From JAWWPY01 sp964412845 (GTDB taxonomy: Bacteria > Actinomycetota > Actinomycetes > Streptosporangiales > Streptosporangiaceae): a stretch of DNA of 64,000 nt. Both the position numbers and the translations under genes were made by a program. Below are positions 45,294 through 54,255 of the stretch, in pieces (the stretch's first letter is position 1; the number at the start of each line of letters is the position of its first letter). The DNA lies in the NCBI GenBank assembly GCA_964412845.1, contig CAYPQM010000007.1, forward strand, positions 1 to 64,000, written 5' to 3'. The notes beneath the pieces are model-generated. The model saw only the letters and a program-made list of their open reading frames with translations, made no database searches and was not told where the DNA came from.

Positions 45294-46294
45294 CCCCCGC
45301 CAGCAGCACGGATAGTCCGCAGCACCCCCGGCCGGCCGGCCTGGCGCAGCCAGGCTGGCTCGAACCCATGCTCGCCACGCTGACCAGGGAGCGGTTCGCC
45401 GACCCCGGATGGATCTTCGAGCGCAAGCTTGATGGTGAGCGGTGCCTGGCTTTCCGCAGCGGCGCGCGGCTGCGGCTGATGACCCGCAACCAGAAGGAAG
45501 TCACCGGCACCTACCCGGAGCTGGCCGCCGCGCTCGGCGCCCACCAGCCGGCCGCTGATTTCATCGTCGACGGGGAGGTCGTCGCCTTCGACGGGGAGCA
45601 GACCAAGTTCGCCCGGTTGCAGCAGCGGCTCGGCGTCCGCGATCCGGGGCCGGAACTGCGCGCCGAGGTGCCGGTCTACTTCTATATCTTCGACGTGCTG
45701 TGGGCGGGCGGCCGCGACACGCGGCCGCTGCCGTTGCGGGAACGCAAGCGGCTGCTGCGCGGCCTGCTGTCCTACGGTGGCCCACTGCGTTTCACCGAGC
45801 ACCGCGACACCGACGGCGAGGCGTACTGGCGGGAGGCCTGCGCGCAGGGCTGGGAGGGACTCGTCGCCAAGCGCGCGGATGCGCCGTACCGGCCGGGGCG
45901 CAGCCGGGACTGGCTCAAGTTCAAGTGTGAGGCCGGTCAGGAATTCGTCATCGGCGGCTACACCGACCCGCAGGGGTCACGCACCGGGTTCGGCGCGCTG
46001 CTGCTCGGCTACTACGACGCCGGCGGCCAGCTCATCTACGCCGGCAAGGTCGGCACGGGATTCGACCAGCACACGCTGACCAGCCTGCACGCGGCGCTGG
46101 CCGAGCTGGAGCGGGACCAGCCCGCGTTCGACCGCGGCGCGCTGCCCCGGTCCCGGGTGCACTGGGTCGAGCCACGACTCGTCGGCGAGGTCGGCTTCAG
46201 CGAGTGGACCCAGGACGGGCAGTTGCGTCATCCCAGGTTCCAGGGCCTGCGCCGGGACAAGGACGCCACGGAAGTGGTGCGTGAGGCGGGCTGA
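45290..46294 (+). CDS. ATP-dependent DNA ligase (LigD-ligase-like)
   Basis: 334 residues with an adenylation domain (KLDGER, catalytic Lys in FERKLDGERCLAF; VDGEVV; EGLVAKR; KFKC) and an OB domain. It resembles the ligase domain of LigD and the stand-alone LigC used in bacterial end joining. No Ku, polymerase or nuclease gene is adjacent. It is coupled to the small acidic gene before it. Confidence 0.9.
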   Translation: MTPASSTDSPQHPRPAGLAQPGWLEPMLATLTRERFADPGWIFERKLDGERCLAFRSGARLRLMTRNQKEVTGTYPELAAALGAHQPAADFIVDGEVVAFDGEQTKFARLQQRLGVRDPGPELRAEVPVYFYIFDVLWAGGRDTRPLPLRERKRLLRGLLSYGGPLRFTEHRDTDGEAYWREACAQGWEGLVAKRADAPYRPGRSRDWLKFKCEAGQEFVIGGYTDPQGSRTGFGALLLGYYDAGGQLIYAGKVGTGFDQHTLTSLHAALAELERDQPAFDRGALPRSRVHWVEPRLVGEVGFSEWTQDGQLRHPRFQGLRRDKDATEVVREAG

Positions 46295-46330
46295 GCGGAG
46301 CGCCGCGGCCGGCTGGCCCGGAGGTCCGGA

Positions 46331-46981
46331 GTGAACCCGGGAAGGGCGCCGGCCAGGTCGGCGCGGGGCCGGATCGCCGCCGCGGACCGGGACATCATGC
46401 AGCGGATCGCGGCGGCCGACTCGGTTGTCCTCGATCAGGTCATGCCCCGGCTGAGCCGGCTGGCTGATTACAGCGTGCTCTGGATCGCCGTCGCGGCCGG
46501 CCTGGCGGTCACCCGCGGAAAGCGGGGCCGGCGCGCTGCCCTGCGGGGAGTAGCCAGCATTGCCATCGCGAGCACGGCGGCCAACGTCGTCGCCAAGGGC
46601 CTGGCTCGCCGGGACCGGCCCACCGAGCCGCAGCCGCCGCCCCGTCAGCTGGCCCGGGTCCCCAAGTCGACCTCGTTCCCTTCGGGGCATGCGGCGTCCG
46701 CCGCGGCATTCGCCGCGGGTGTGGCCGTGGAAATCCCCGCGCTGGCCCTGCCGGCCGGCGTGCTGGCCGCCGCCGTGGGAGCATCCCGCGTGGTTACCGG
46801 GGTGCACTATCCGTCCGACGTGGTCGCCGGATTCACGCTCGGCGCCGCCGCGGGACGCCTGACGCTGAGCTGGTGGCCCCGGCCACCAGAGCCGGGGCCC
46901 GCGCACGCCCAGCACCGGGGCAACAGGGCAACGGGCGGTGCTACCGCCTGGCCCCGGCCACAGGACGGACCGGGAAGCTGA
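46331..46981 (+). CDS. PAP2-family lipid phosphatase
   Basis: 216 residues, about five membrane segments and the PAP2 motifs: KGLARRDRP, SFPSGHAAS and SRVVTGVHYPSDV. These dephosphorylate lipid phosphates such as phosphatidic acid, undecaprenyl or decaprenyl diphosphate. GTG start 36 bp after the ligase gene. The last 41 bp overlap the convergent ATPase gene. Confidence 0.9.
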   Translation: MNPGRAPARSARGRIAAADRDIMQRIAAADSVVLDQVMPRLSRLADYSVLWIAVAAGLAVTRGKRGRRAALRGVASIAIASTAANVVAKGLARRDRPTEPQPPPRQLARVPKSTSFPSGHAASAAAFAAGVAVEIPALALPAGVLAAAVGASRVVTGVHYPSDVVAGFTLGAAAGRLTLSWWPRPPEPGPAHAQHRGNRATGGATAWPRPQDGPGS

Positions 46982-47570
46982 CACAGGAATCAGCGTCGGC
47001 CGCGGCGGAGCCAGGTTCTATCGAGAACAGGGCCCACACGACCTTCCCCATGTCGCTCGGGGTGGTGTAGCCCCAGGCGTCGCTGAGCGCCTCGATGACA
47101 TGCAGGCCACGGCCGGTCTCGGCGAGCTCACCTGGGTCTTTCGGCACCGGAGGCTTATCGCTCGGGTCGGCGACCGCGCAGAGCACGCAGGAGCCGAACT
47201 GCACCAGGCCGAGCTGGACCGGCCAGCATGACTCGATGCCGGCCGACCGTGGTGTGGCGTGCCGCAATGCGTTGGTCAGCAGTTCAGAGACGACCACCGC
47301 GATATCGTCGCGGCGCTCTGCCGCTACTCCCCAGCGCTGCAACGTGGCCACAGTCACGTCCCGGGCGGCGCGGACCGACCGGGCGTCGGGGTCCTGGGTG
47401 CGGGTGGCGACCCGTGGGAAGCGCGTCCAGTCCAGTCCCCCGGGGCCGGCCGCAAGTGGCCAGTCGCCATTCGCCGAGGCGGCCATCTGCACGGCCGACG
47501 TCAGCCAGTGCAGGCCCACGTCGCTGGCCGCACTGCTCGCCACGCTTAATGGGTGTGCCGTCATCGCCAT
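46941..47570 (-). CDS. RsbW-like histidine-kinase-type ATPase
   Basis: 209 residues. N-box VVSELLTNALRHA and the later ATP-lid segment GRGLHVIEALSDAWG belong to the single-domain ATPases that act as anti-sigma or anti-regulator factors. It sits divergently beside the DUF397 and Scr1-type HTH genes, an arrangement of the WhiJ type in actinomycetes. I used ATG 47570, in a tandem ATG pair; 47564 is also possible. Strong ribosome site not seen. Confidence 0.85.
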   Translation of the reverse strand: MAMTAHPLSVASSAASDVGLHWLTSAVQMAASANGDWPLAAGPGGLDWTRFPRVATRTQDPDARSVRAARDVTVATLQRWGVAAERRDDIAVVVSELLTNALRHATPRSAGIESCWPVQLGLVQFGSCVLCAVADPSDKPPVPKDPGELAETGRGLHVIEALSDAWGYTTPSDMGKVVWALFSIEPGSAAADADSCVSFPVRPVAGARR

Positions 47571-47684
47571 CCGAACGTCTCGTCGCGGCAGGGGGAAATG
47601 GCGCGTACAGCCCCTATGGTGGCCTACGCACGCGTCAGCTGCAAGAGGCTTCTGCACGTGCATATGATCTGTTACGCTGTTTAT

Positions 47685-47696
47685 GCAAACGGTTGC
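47685..47696. promoter_or_regulatory. Imperfect palindrome before the DUF397 gene
   Basis: GCAAACGGTTGC, 10 of 12 positions symmetric, 66 bp before the DUF397 start in a locally AT-rich gap between divergent genes. A candidate for binding by the HTH protein encoded downstream; not shown. Confidence 0.3.
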
Positions 47697-47761
47697 GCAC
47701 TGTAGTCCCGCGCACCAGGCCCCGCCACGTATGTTCCTGGTATCCCCGCGGAGGAAACACG

Positions 47762-48058
47762 ATGCCGGTCAAGAACGGTGTCCCGGCTGATCAGCTCGGG
47801 GCACGCTGGCGCAAGAGCCGGGTCAGCAATCCCAGCGGAAGCTGCGTCGAGGTGGCTGAACTGCCCGGCGGCGCGGTGGCCGTCCGCAACTCCCGGCATC
47901 CGTCCGGCCCGGCCCTGATCTACACCCGCGCCGAAGTCGCCGCATTCCTGAAGGGGGCGAAGAACGGCGAGTTCGATGATCTCTACCAGAGCGGCAGCGT
48001 GGCGTCATTATCCAAGATCCCGCCAAATGGGGGTCACGACAACGCGATGCTGCGGTGA
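47762..48058 (+). CDS. DUF397-domain protein
   Basis: 98 residues; WRKSRVSNPSGSCVEVAEL and AVRNSRHPSGPALIYTRAEVAAFL are the DUF397 core (about 13-75), with an extra tail. ATG 47762 follows GGAGG. DUF397 proteins occur beside Scr1-type HTH regulators and RsbW-like ATPases, as here, and appear to act as partners of the HTH protein in developmental control. Confidence 0.9.
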   Translation: MPVKNGVPADQLGARWRKSRVSNPSGSCVEVAELPGGAVAVRNSRHPSGPALIYTRAEVAAFLKGAKNGEFDDLYQSGSVASLSKIPPNGGHDNAMLR

Positions 48059-48201
48059 TATCGTGCAGTCTGTGCCGCGCCGGGCGGCGGTCTGTGCCGC
48101 CATTGCCCGGATAGGGGGCACGCTGAGTCTGTGAGATCTCGTCACTGGCCGGACCGGCCGGGAACGGGCTGAAGCGCTGATCCATCGGTCTGGGAGCCAG
48201 G

Positions 48202-49101
48202 ATGAGCACGGTTCAACCGGACGGCGAGCCTGTCCGCATTTTCTGCGGGGAACGGGTCGGCGGCACCGTCCTGCGTATGATGCTGGGCGCGCGGCTGCGC
48301 GGTCTCCGCGAGGCGGCAGGCATCTCGCCCGAGAAGGCCGGGTATGCGATCCGGGCATCGCGGTCCAAGATCAGCCGCATGGAGCATGGCCGGGTGGGCT
48401 TCAAGGAGCGGGACGTCGCTGACCTGCTCGCGCTGTACGGCGTCACCGACCCGCAGGTCAGTGCGGGGATGCTGTCGCTCGCCAAGCGGGCCAACGAGCC
48501 GGAATGGTGGGCCAAGTACGGCGACATCCTGGCTGACTGGTTTGAGGCCTATCTGGGGCTGGAGGAGGCGGCGTCCCTCATCCGCGCTTATGAGCTGCAG
48601 TTCGTGCAGGGCCTGTTCCAGACCGAGGCCTATGCCCGTGCTGTCACCTTGCTCGGCCACCGGGCCGCGCCCGCCGCCGAGATCGATCGCCGGGTGAGCC
48701 TGCGGATGAAGCGCCAGGACCTGCTCACCAGTGCGGAACCACCGCGTATGTGGGCCGTCATGGATGAGGCGGCACTGCGCCGGCCGCTCGGCGGCCGCAA
48801 GGTGATGCGTGCCCAGCTCAGCCACCTCATCGAGGTAGCGGAACTGCCGCATGTCACGGTGCAGGTCATGCCGTTCAACCGCGGCGGCCACGCCGGGGCA
48901 GGCGGCTCGTTCACCGTGCTGCGCTTCGGTGAGCCGGACCTGCCTGATGTCGTCTACATCGAGCAGTTGCTCAGCGCCCTTTACCTGGAACGCCGCCCAG
49001 ACGTTGATCACTATGTCGAGGTCATGAACCGCCTCAGCGCCGAGGCCCTGACCCCCGCCGATACCGCGCGTTTCCTTTCGGAGATCATCCGGGAGACCTA
49101 G
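48202..49101 (+). CDS. Scr1/XRE-type HTH regulator
   Basis: 299 residues. An N-terminal HTH (about 28-85, LGARLRGLREAAGISPEKAGYAIRAS) is followed by the DUF5753/Scr1 domain (about 100-290; FVQGLFQTEAYARAV, VVYIEQLLSALYLER). ATG 48202 follows GGAG. It lies 143 bp after the DUF397 gene. With the divergent ATPase these form a developmental regulatory set. Targets are unknown. Confidence 0.92.
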   Translation: MSTVQPDGEPVRIFCGERVGGTVLRMMLGARLRGLREAAGISPEKAGYAIRASRSKISRMEHGRVGFKERDVADLLALYGVTDPQVSAGMLSLAKRANEPEWWAKYGDILADWFEAYLGLEEAASLIRAYELQFVQGLFQTEAYARAVTLLGHRAAPAAEIDRRVSLRMKRQDLLTSAEPPRMWAVMDEAALRRPLGGRKVMRAQLSHLIEVAELPHVTVQVMPFNRGGHAGAGGSFTVLRFGEPDLPDVVYIEQLLSALYLERRPDVDHYVEVMNRLSAEALTPADTARFLSEIIRET

Positions 49102-49170
49102 CGCGGAACGCGGGTCAGTCCGCTAGCACCGCATACCAACGTGTCGGCAATCTGCTCGAAAGGCGTACCA

Positions 49171-50019
49171 GTGACCAGCGAAGGCGCACCAGCCAGTGAC
49201 GAATGGCATGGTGACGTTCCGGTCGGCGGCGAGGAGCCGCCGACCTTTGACACCAGCGTGGCGCACGTAGCCCGGGTCTACGACTACTGGCTGGGCGGCA
49301 AAGACAATTTCGCCGCTGACCGGGCGGCCGGCGAACAGGCGATCGCGGCTTATCCCGACATCGTCTTCTCCGTCCGCGCCAACCGCGCCTTCCTGGCTCG
49401 CACGGTGCGCTATCTGGCCGGGCAGGCCGGGATTCGCCAGTTCCTCGACATCGGCACCGGCATCCCGACCGCGAACAACACCCACGAGGTCGCCCAGTCC
49501 GTGGTCCCTGACGCCCGGGTCGTCTACGTGGACAACGATCCCGTCGTGCTGGCGCACGCCCGCGCGCTGCTGGTCAGCGATCCACAAGGTCACACGAACT
49601 ACATCGACGCCGACCTGCGGGACACCGAGGCGATCCTGCACGAGGCGGCCAAGACACTGGACTTCTCCCGCCCGGTCGCGATCATGCTGATGGCGATCCT
49701 GCAGCACCTCGGGGACGAGGACGATCCGTACGCCATCGTGGCGAAACTGCTGGACGCCGTGCCAGCCGGCAGCTACCTGTCCCTGTCCCACCCGGCGGCG
49801 GACATCGAAGCCGAGGCGATGGGCCAGATGGCGGAGCGGCTGAACAAGATGATGGCGGAGAAGGTCACCTTCCGCGGGCAGGCCGAGGTCGCCCGTTTCT
49901 TCGATGGCCTGGAACTGATCGAGCCTGGGATGGTGCGGGTCCAGCAATGGCGACCCGACACCGAGGCCGAGGCCAACAGCCCGGCAGCGCTCTGGGGCGG
50001 GGTCGGCCGCAAGGTCTGA
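49171..50019 (+). CDS. SAM-dependent methyltransferase, DUF574 type
   Basis: 282 residues. The opening PTFDTSVAHVARVYDYWLGGKDNF and the SAM motif FLDIGTGIPT are those of the DUF574 family, common in actinomycetes, with unknown substrates. GTG 49171 is used because AAAGG lies seven to eight bases before it; an in-frame GTG at 49141 also exists. No operon partner. Confidence 0.9.
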   Translation: MTSEGAPASDEWHGDVPVGGEEPPTFDTSVAHVARVYDYWLGGKDNFAADRAAGEQAIAAYPDIVFSVRANRAFLARTVRYLAGQAGIRQFLDIGTGIPTANNTHEVAQSVVPDARVVYVDNDPVVLAHARALLVSDPQGHTNYIDADLRDTEAILHEAAKTLDFSRPVAIMLMAILQHLGDEDDPYAIVAKLLDAVPAGSYLSLSHPAADIEAEAMGQMAERLNKMMAEKVTFRGQAEVARFFDGLELIEPGMVRVQQWRPDTEAEANSPAALWGGVGRKV

Positions 50020-50022
50020 GGG

Positions 50023-50649
50023 TCATTTCACGCGGTAGGCGGCGAGGAAGACGCGGACGCCGGCATCGGCGATGTGCTCAAGCTCGGCTGCGGTGAACCG
50101 CTCGTCCGGGCAGAACATCGTCTTGTCCTGCGGTATCGACAGGACCAGGTACGCGAAATGGCTGGCGGCCAGCCCCGGATCGTCGATGCGCAGCAGGCCG
50201 CGTTCGGCGAGATCGCCGAACGCGGCGGCCAGCATGTCGACGGCCCGCTGCGGCGCTCGCTGGTAGTAAGTCCGGGCCAGGTCGGGAAAGCGGTCGGCTT
50301 CGGCGATGACCAGCCGGCGCAGCCGCAGGACATGTGGCTGCAACACCGCGGTGAGGTAGGTCCGCGCGAGTTCGGTGAGCGCCCTGTCCAGATCATCGGT
50401 GCCGGGCAGGATGCGGGCCATCGAACTGATGATCTTGTCTGAGCTTTCGGTGACGCCCAGGATGATGGCGGTAAACAGGCGCTCCTTGTCGGCGAAGTTC
50501 TTGTACACCGTCTGCTTGGACACTGCGGCGAGCGCGGCGATCTCGTCCATGCTGGTGCCCTGGTAGCCGCCGCGCAGGAACAAGGTAGTGGCCGCCTCCA
50601 TGATCGCCCGGTGCTTCCGGGCGGAGCGGCCCTCGTCAGCGGTTTCCAT
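50023..50649 (-). CDS. TetR-family transcriptional repressor
   Basis: 208 residues. N-terminal HTH (about 10-58, GTSMDEIAALAAVSKQTVYKNFADKERLF) and a helical ligand domain of the AcrR-like C-terminal type. Divergent from the DUF1905/YdeI-like gene, with two near-palindromic sites between the starts, so it probably represses both. The ligand is unknown. Confidence 0.92.
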   Translation of the reverse strand: METADEGRSARKHRAIMEAATTLFLRGGYQGTSMDEIAALAAVSKQTVYKNFADKERLFTAIILGVTESSDKIISSMARILPGTDDLDRALTELARTYLTAVLQPHVLRLRRLVIAEADRFPDLARTYYQRAPQRAVDMLAAAFGDLAERGLLRIDDPGLAASHFAYLVLSIPQDKTMFCPDERFTAAELEHIADAGVRVFLAAYRVK

Positions 50650-50673
50650 CGGGCCTCCTCTGCTGTGCCGATA

Positions 50674-50692
50674 GTACTGGACGGCTCAGTAC
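50674..50692. promoter_or_regulatory. TetR operator 1
   Basis: GTACTGGACGGCTCAGTAC, perfect 6-bp arms GTACTG/CAGTAC around a 7-base centre, in the promoter gap between the TetR and DUF1905-like genes. Confidence 0.7.
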
Positions 50693-50700
50693 CCAAAATA

Positions 50701-50719
50701 GTACTGTACCGTCTAGTAC
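50701..50719. promoter_or_regulatory. TetR operator 2
   Basis: GTACTGTACCGTCTAGTAC, the same 19-bp layout as operator 1 (arms GTACTG and TAGTAC), centre-to-centre distance 27 bp, ending 18 bp before the DUF1905-like start. Confidence 0.7.
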
Positions 50720-50737
50720 TGAAACCGGGGAGGACTC

Positions 50738-51244
50738 ATGGCCGAGCCATCGGGTGACGGGCCGTCCGCCCGCAGCGGCGAGGACAGCCCGCGCGTCAGG
50801 TTCACCACCACCCTGCTGCGGGCGGGCAAGACCGCCACCGGCATCGAGGTCCCGGCCGAGGTCGTGGCCCGGCTCGGCCCGACCAAGCGGCCGCCCGTGC
50901 GGGTGACGATCAACGGGCACACTTACCGCAGCACGGTGGCCGTCATGGGCGGGGTGTTCATGGTCGGGGTCAGCGCCGAGAACCGCACGAGCGCCGGGGT
51001 GGCGGGCGGGGACGAGGTGGAGGTCGAACTCGAACTCGACACCACCCCCCGCGAGGTGACGGTCCCTGCTGACCTCGCCGAGGCCCTTGGCCGTGATCCA
51101 GCGGCCAAACAGCGCTTCGACGCCCTCTCTTACAGCCACAAACGGGCGCACGTCGAGGCGATCGAAGCGGCCAAGGCCGCCGAAACCCGGCAGCGGCGCA
51201 TTGCTAAAGCCATCAGCATGCTGCGCGCCGATCCACCCCGCTGA
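50738..51244 (+). CDS. DUF1905/YdeI-like protein
   Basis: 168 residues. N-terminal beta-domain of the DUF1905 type (about 15-105; GIEVPAEVVARLG, VTINGHTYRSTVAVMGG), then a C-terminal YdeI-like helical segment (about 110-165, ALSYSHKRAHVEAIEAAK). Such proteins are of unknown role, often stress or peptide-resistance associated. The two TetR sites lie directly upstream, so the divergent repressor likely controls it. Confidence 0.85.
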   Translation: MAEPSGDGPSARSGEDSPRVRFTTTLLRAGKTATGIEVPAEVVARLGPTKRPPVRVTINGHTYRSTVAVMGGVFMVGVSAENRTSAGVAGGDEVEVELELDTTPREVTVPADLAEALGRDPAAKQRFDALSYSHKRAHVEAIEAAKAAETRQRRIAKAISMLRADPPR

Positions 51245-51385
51245 GCCCGCACTGTGGGCGCCGGAGGCGCAGGACGAGTTCAGCGTCATCTGCCGGCCAT
51301 GGCGCGCGGACCCAGGGGGCGATGATGATCGCGGGTAAGTATGCAAGGCTGTAGTTCTCAATCCGTCCAATTGCAGGAGGTCTGC

Positions 51386-51592
51386 ATGGCTGCCGCCGCG
51401 CCAGAACCCGCGCCGGAACCTGAGGGTTCCGAGGACGAGGTGAAACGCAAGTTCCGTGAGGCGCTGGAACGCAAGCGCGAAAAGGAGGCGGAGCAGAGCG
51501 GAGGCCGTGGCGGGAAGAACGCCGGGAAGGTCAACGGCGTGCATGGGCCGGCCGGGAGCCGGCGCTCATTCCGCCGCAAGAGTGGCGGCTAG
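51386..51592 (+). CDS. DUF5302-type small basic protein
   Basis: 68 residues, charged and low-complexity (DEVKRKFREALERKREK), ending in FRRKSGG. AGGAGG stands before ATG 51386. Resembles DUF5302 proteins; function unknown. The GNAT gene is convergent and overlaps its last bases by 4. Confidence 0.75.
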   Translation: MAAAAPEPAPEPEGSEDEVKRKFREALERKREKEAEQSGGRGGKNAGKVNGVHGPAGSRRSFRRKSGG

Positions 51593-52368
51593 CCGCGTTC
51601 TGTGGGCGGATGCCACAAGTAGGGCGTCGTGCGGCCCAGGGAGACGAAGCCAAGCCGGGTGAGGATGGGCTGGCTGTCGGCCGAGGCATCCACCTGCAGG
51701 TACCGGTAACCGCGTGCGGCAGCAAGCTGGGCGCGGTAGGCAACTAGCGCCCGGTAAATCCCGCGGCCACGCCAGTTGGGCATGGTCCCGCCACCCCAGA
51801 GGCTGGCGAATTCCCGGCCGGGGAAGAATTCGATGCGGGCCGAGCAGACTGGCTGGTCACCGGCCATCGCGACCACCATCGCGGTCATCTCCGGGGCGTC
51901 GCGCAACTGGGTGAGCAGCGATCGCCGCAGCTGTGAGTGGTCGGTGCCGAAAACCTTCTCATGTACCTCGATGAGCAGCGCGACGCCTGCGCCGTTGCTG
52001 ACTGGCAGCAGGGTGATCCCGTCGGGCAGCGATACGTCCGTCGGCAGGCTGGAAACCTCCGCGACCATCAGCGCTTCCTCATCCTCGGCGGTAAAGCCCT
52101 GGGCCAGCAGCCGCCTGGCCAGGTCAGCCGGCCGGTCGTAGTCGTAGACCTTCCATTCGAACTTCTGGCCAAGGTCGCGGAAGTAGGCGACCTGCCCGGC
52201 GATAGCCGGGTCAGCACTGTGCTCATCAAGATCCGACCAGGTGATTCCCGACCAGCCCTGGCCGTCCGCCGCGACCCACCGCACGACGCTGCCGTCGGCC
52301 TCGATCCGGGCGCCTGACCCGTCCGGCCGGGTGCTGCGCCGGATCTGGGAATCGAACTCTGCGAGCAT
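51589..52368 (-). CDS. GNAT-family acetyltransferase
   Basis: 259 residues. The C-terminal GNAT fold carries the acetyl-CoA loop NWRGRGIYRALVAY (about 205-218). The N-terminal half (1-120) resembles GNAT-like domains without a clear loop. The ATG at 52368 has GGAAG upstream; an earlier open start exists. The substrate is unknown. Confidence 0.85.
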   Translation of the reverse strand: MLAEFDSQIRRSTRPDGSGARIEADGSVVRWVAADGQGWSGITWSDLDEHSADPAIAGQVAYFRDLGQKFEWKVYDYDRPADLARRLLAQGFTAEDEEALMVAEVSSLPTDVSLPDGITLLPVSNGAGVALLIEVHEKVFGTDHSQLRRSLLTQLRDAPEMTAMVVAMAGDQPVCSARIEFFPGREFASLWGGGTMPNWRGRGIYRALVAYRAQLAAARGYRYLQVDASADSQPILTRLGFVSLGRTTPYLWHPPTERG

Positions 52369-52454
52369 GTCAGCTGCTTCCACGGAAGCAGACCACCATT
52401 CCCGGCGCAGCTGTGCAACTTCTTTCCGGCGAGGCCAGGGCCGTGGCCGGGATG

Positions 52455-53195
52455 TCACCCCCCGGTGACCGGGTACCACGCGGTCGGCTCACCCGGCGCG
52501 GCGGTGAAGTCATACCGCAAGGCTTCCGGCGACAGCGAGACCAGCGATATCGACGTCGTTCCCCAGACCCGCCCGTCGCCCAGGTCACGCCGTACGATGA
52601 GGGCCCGCGGATCGTCCGGAGGGATGCCGTCGCCGTTGATCAGGGGCAGCCAGGCTCCCCAGGCTGACCTGACCGGGCTCCCTGGCCCGGGGACCGGGCG
52701 TGCCGCGGCGCGGAACTTCGGCAGGAAATGAGCGACGCGGGCCCGCTCGGGAGCGCTCTCACTACTGAGGCCACTGTTCACCACCACGTGCAGGCCTGCG
52801 GTCAGTTTCCGCTCGGTGAGGCGTGCGCCATCCCAGCTGCGCAGGGTGGCCGTGCCGGGCTCGGCGGTCAGCAGATGAAACGGATCGAAGTCCGCGAGCC
52901 CGGCGCGCGGCAGCGTTCCGCTGGCGGCGGCCCGCAAGGGCAGGACGCCCCGTGAGCGGCGTGTCCCGGCGGGCGCCATCCGGCCCCGCCCGTTCAGCAC
53001 GCAGGCCACCCGCCGCTGCGCGGGCGACACCGCCAGCCACGTTCCGCGGGCCACCAGATCCAGGCCGCCGATCAGGCCGGGATAGTCGGGCCAGTGCCGT
53101 CCCGGTGGCTGCCAGGCGCGGTCGGCGAGCTCGTCACGGACACCAGCCAGCAGGACCGGAGCACCGGGCTCGATGCTGAGGATGGCCGTGCACAT
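52455..53195 (-). CDS. NRDE/TANGO2-family protein
   Basis: 246 residues. MCTAIL at the N-terminus, where Cys2 follows the start Met, is the hallmark of the NRDE (TANGO2) family, with the NRDE region degenerated to RDELADR. The role in bacteria is unknown; the Cys could be an Ntn-type nucleophile. It stands alone. Confidence 0.85.
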   Translation of the reverse strand: MCTAILSIEPGAPVLLAGVRDELADRAWQPPGRHWPDYPGLIGGLDLVARGTWLAVSPAQRRVACVLNGRGRMAPAGTRRSRGVLPLRAAASGTLPRAGLADFDPFHLLTAEPGTATLRSWDGARLTERKLTAGLHVVVNSGLSSESAPERARVAHFLPKFRAAARPVPGPGSPVRSAWGAWLPLINGDGIPPDDPRALIVRRDLGDGRVWGTTSISLVSLSPEALRYDFTAAPGEPTAWYPVTGG

Positions 53196-53219
53196 CCTCC
53201 TATTGCAGCAGAGTCCGCG

Positions 53220-54206
53220 TCAGCGGGCCGTATATGGGCCGGTGGAGCGCAGGTGGTAGCCCTTGGCGCCGACGGCCCGGGCCAGCGGGCTCCGCGGGTC
53301 CTGGCCGGCCTTGAGCAGGTCGAGCACGTGCCGGAAGTCGTATCGGGGCGCCCAGCCCAGCCCAGCGCGAGCGTGCGCGTTCACGTAGACCCGGTCGATC
53401 TGGGGGAACATCGTCCATCCGCGCTGTGCGTACTCGGCGTCCTGGTCCGGGAACAGGCGGCGCACGACGGCCGGTGCGTCCTGGCGCAGCCCCTGCAGGT
53501 CGCCGGCGGTGAACGGGGTGGTGGCGGTGATGATGTACCTGGCCATCCCGGTCGCGGCCGCCTGAGCCATGGCGAGCAGGTGGGCGTCGGCCACGTCCTG
53601 GATGTCGACGCGACGGTAGAGGTACTCGTTGGCCTTCACGTTCGCATCGGGATAGCTGGTGCGTATCTCATCCCGGTCGTCCGGCTCGGGGAAGAACCGG
53701 GCGGTGCGCAGGATCACCACGGGGAGCCCGTGGTCGCGGTGGATGAGTTCGCACACGTCCTCGGCCGCGGTCTTCGTCACGCCGTAGATGTTGCGGGGGA
53801 TCGGGGAGACCTGCTCGGTGATCCACGCCGCCGGCTCGCCTGGCGCGGGCGTGAGCGCCCGGCCAAAGGTGCTCGTGGTGCTGGTGAATACGAAACTGCC
53901 GACCCCGGCCGCGGCCGCCTCCTCCAGCAGCACCAGCGTCCCGGTGACGTTCGTGTGCACGAACTCCTGCCGCCCGTGCGACCCGATGTGCGGCTTGTGC
54001 AGTGTTGCCGTGTGCAGCACGGCGCCCACGCCGTCCAGGCAGCCACGGACCACGTCGCGGTCGGTGATCGTCCCCGTCACGGTGGTGAACGGCGACGCGA
54101 GCACGTCGATGCCGACGACGTCCCGCCCCGCGGCGCGCAGGACACGGACCAGTGCCTCGCCGAGATGCCCGGCGCTACCCGTCACCAGAACTCGGTCGCC
54201 CGCCAT
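53220..54206 (-). CDS. NAD-dependent epimerase/dehydratase (extended SDR)
   Basis: 328 residues. GSAGHLG (Rossmann GxxGxxG) near the start and the catalytic pair in YGVTK (about 145) identify an extended SDR of sugar-nucleotide epimerase type. The start is ATG 54206. The substrate cannot be told from sequence. Confidence 0.9.
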   Translation of the reverse strand: MAGDRVLVTGSAGHLGEALVRVLRAAGRDVVGIDVLASPFTTVTGTITDRDVVRGCLDGVGAVLHTATLHKPHIGSHGRQEFVHTNVTGTLVLLEEAAAAGVGSFVFTSTTSTFGRALTPAPGEPAAWITEQVSPIPRNIYGVTKTAAEDVCELIHRDHGLPVVILRTARFFPEPDDRDEIRTSYPDANVKANEYLYRRVDIQDVADAHLLAMAQAAATGMARYIITATTPFTAGDLQGLRQDAPAVVRRLFPDQDAEYAQRGWTMFPQIDRVYVNAHARAGLGWAPRYDFRHVLDLLKAGQDPRSPLARAVGAKGYHLRSTGPYTAR

Positions 54207-54255
54207 GGCAGAAACGATATGCCGCCCGCCATGACCAGCGCCGCGCCCCGCTGAC

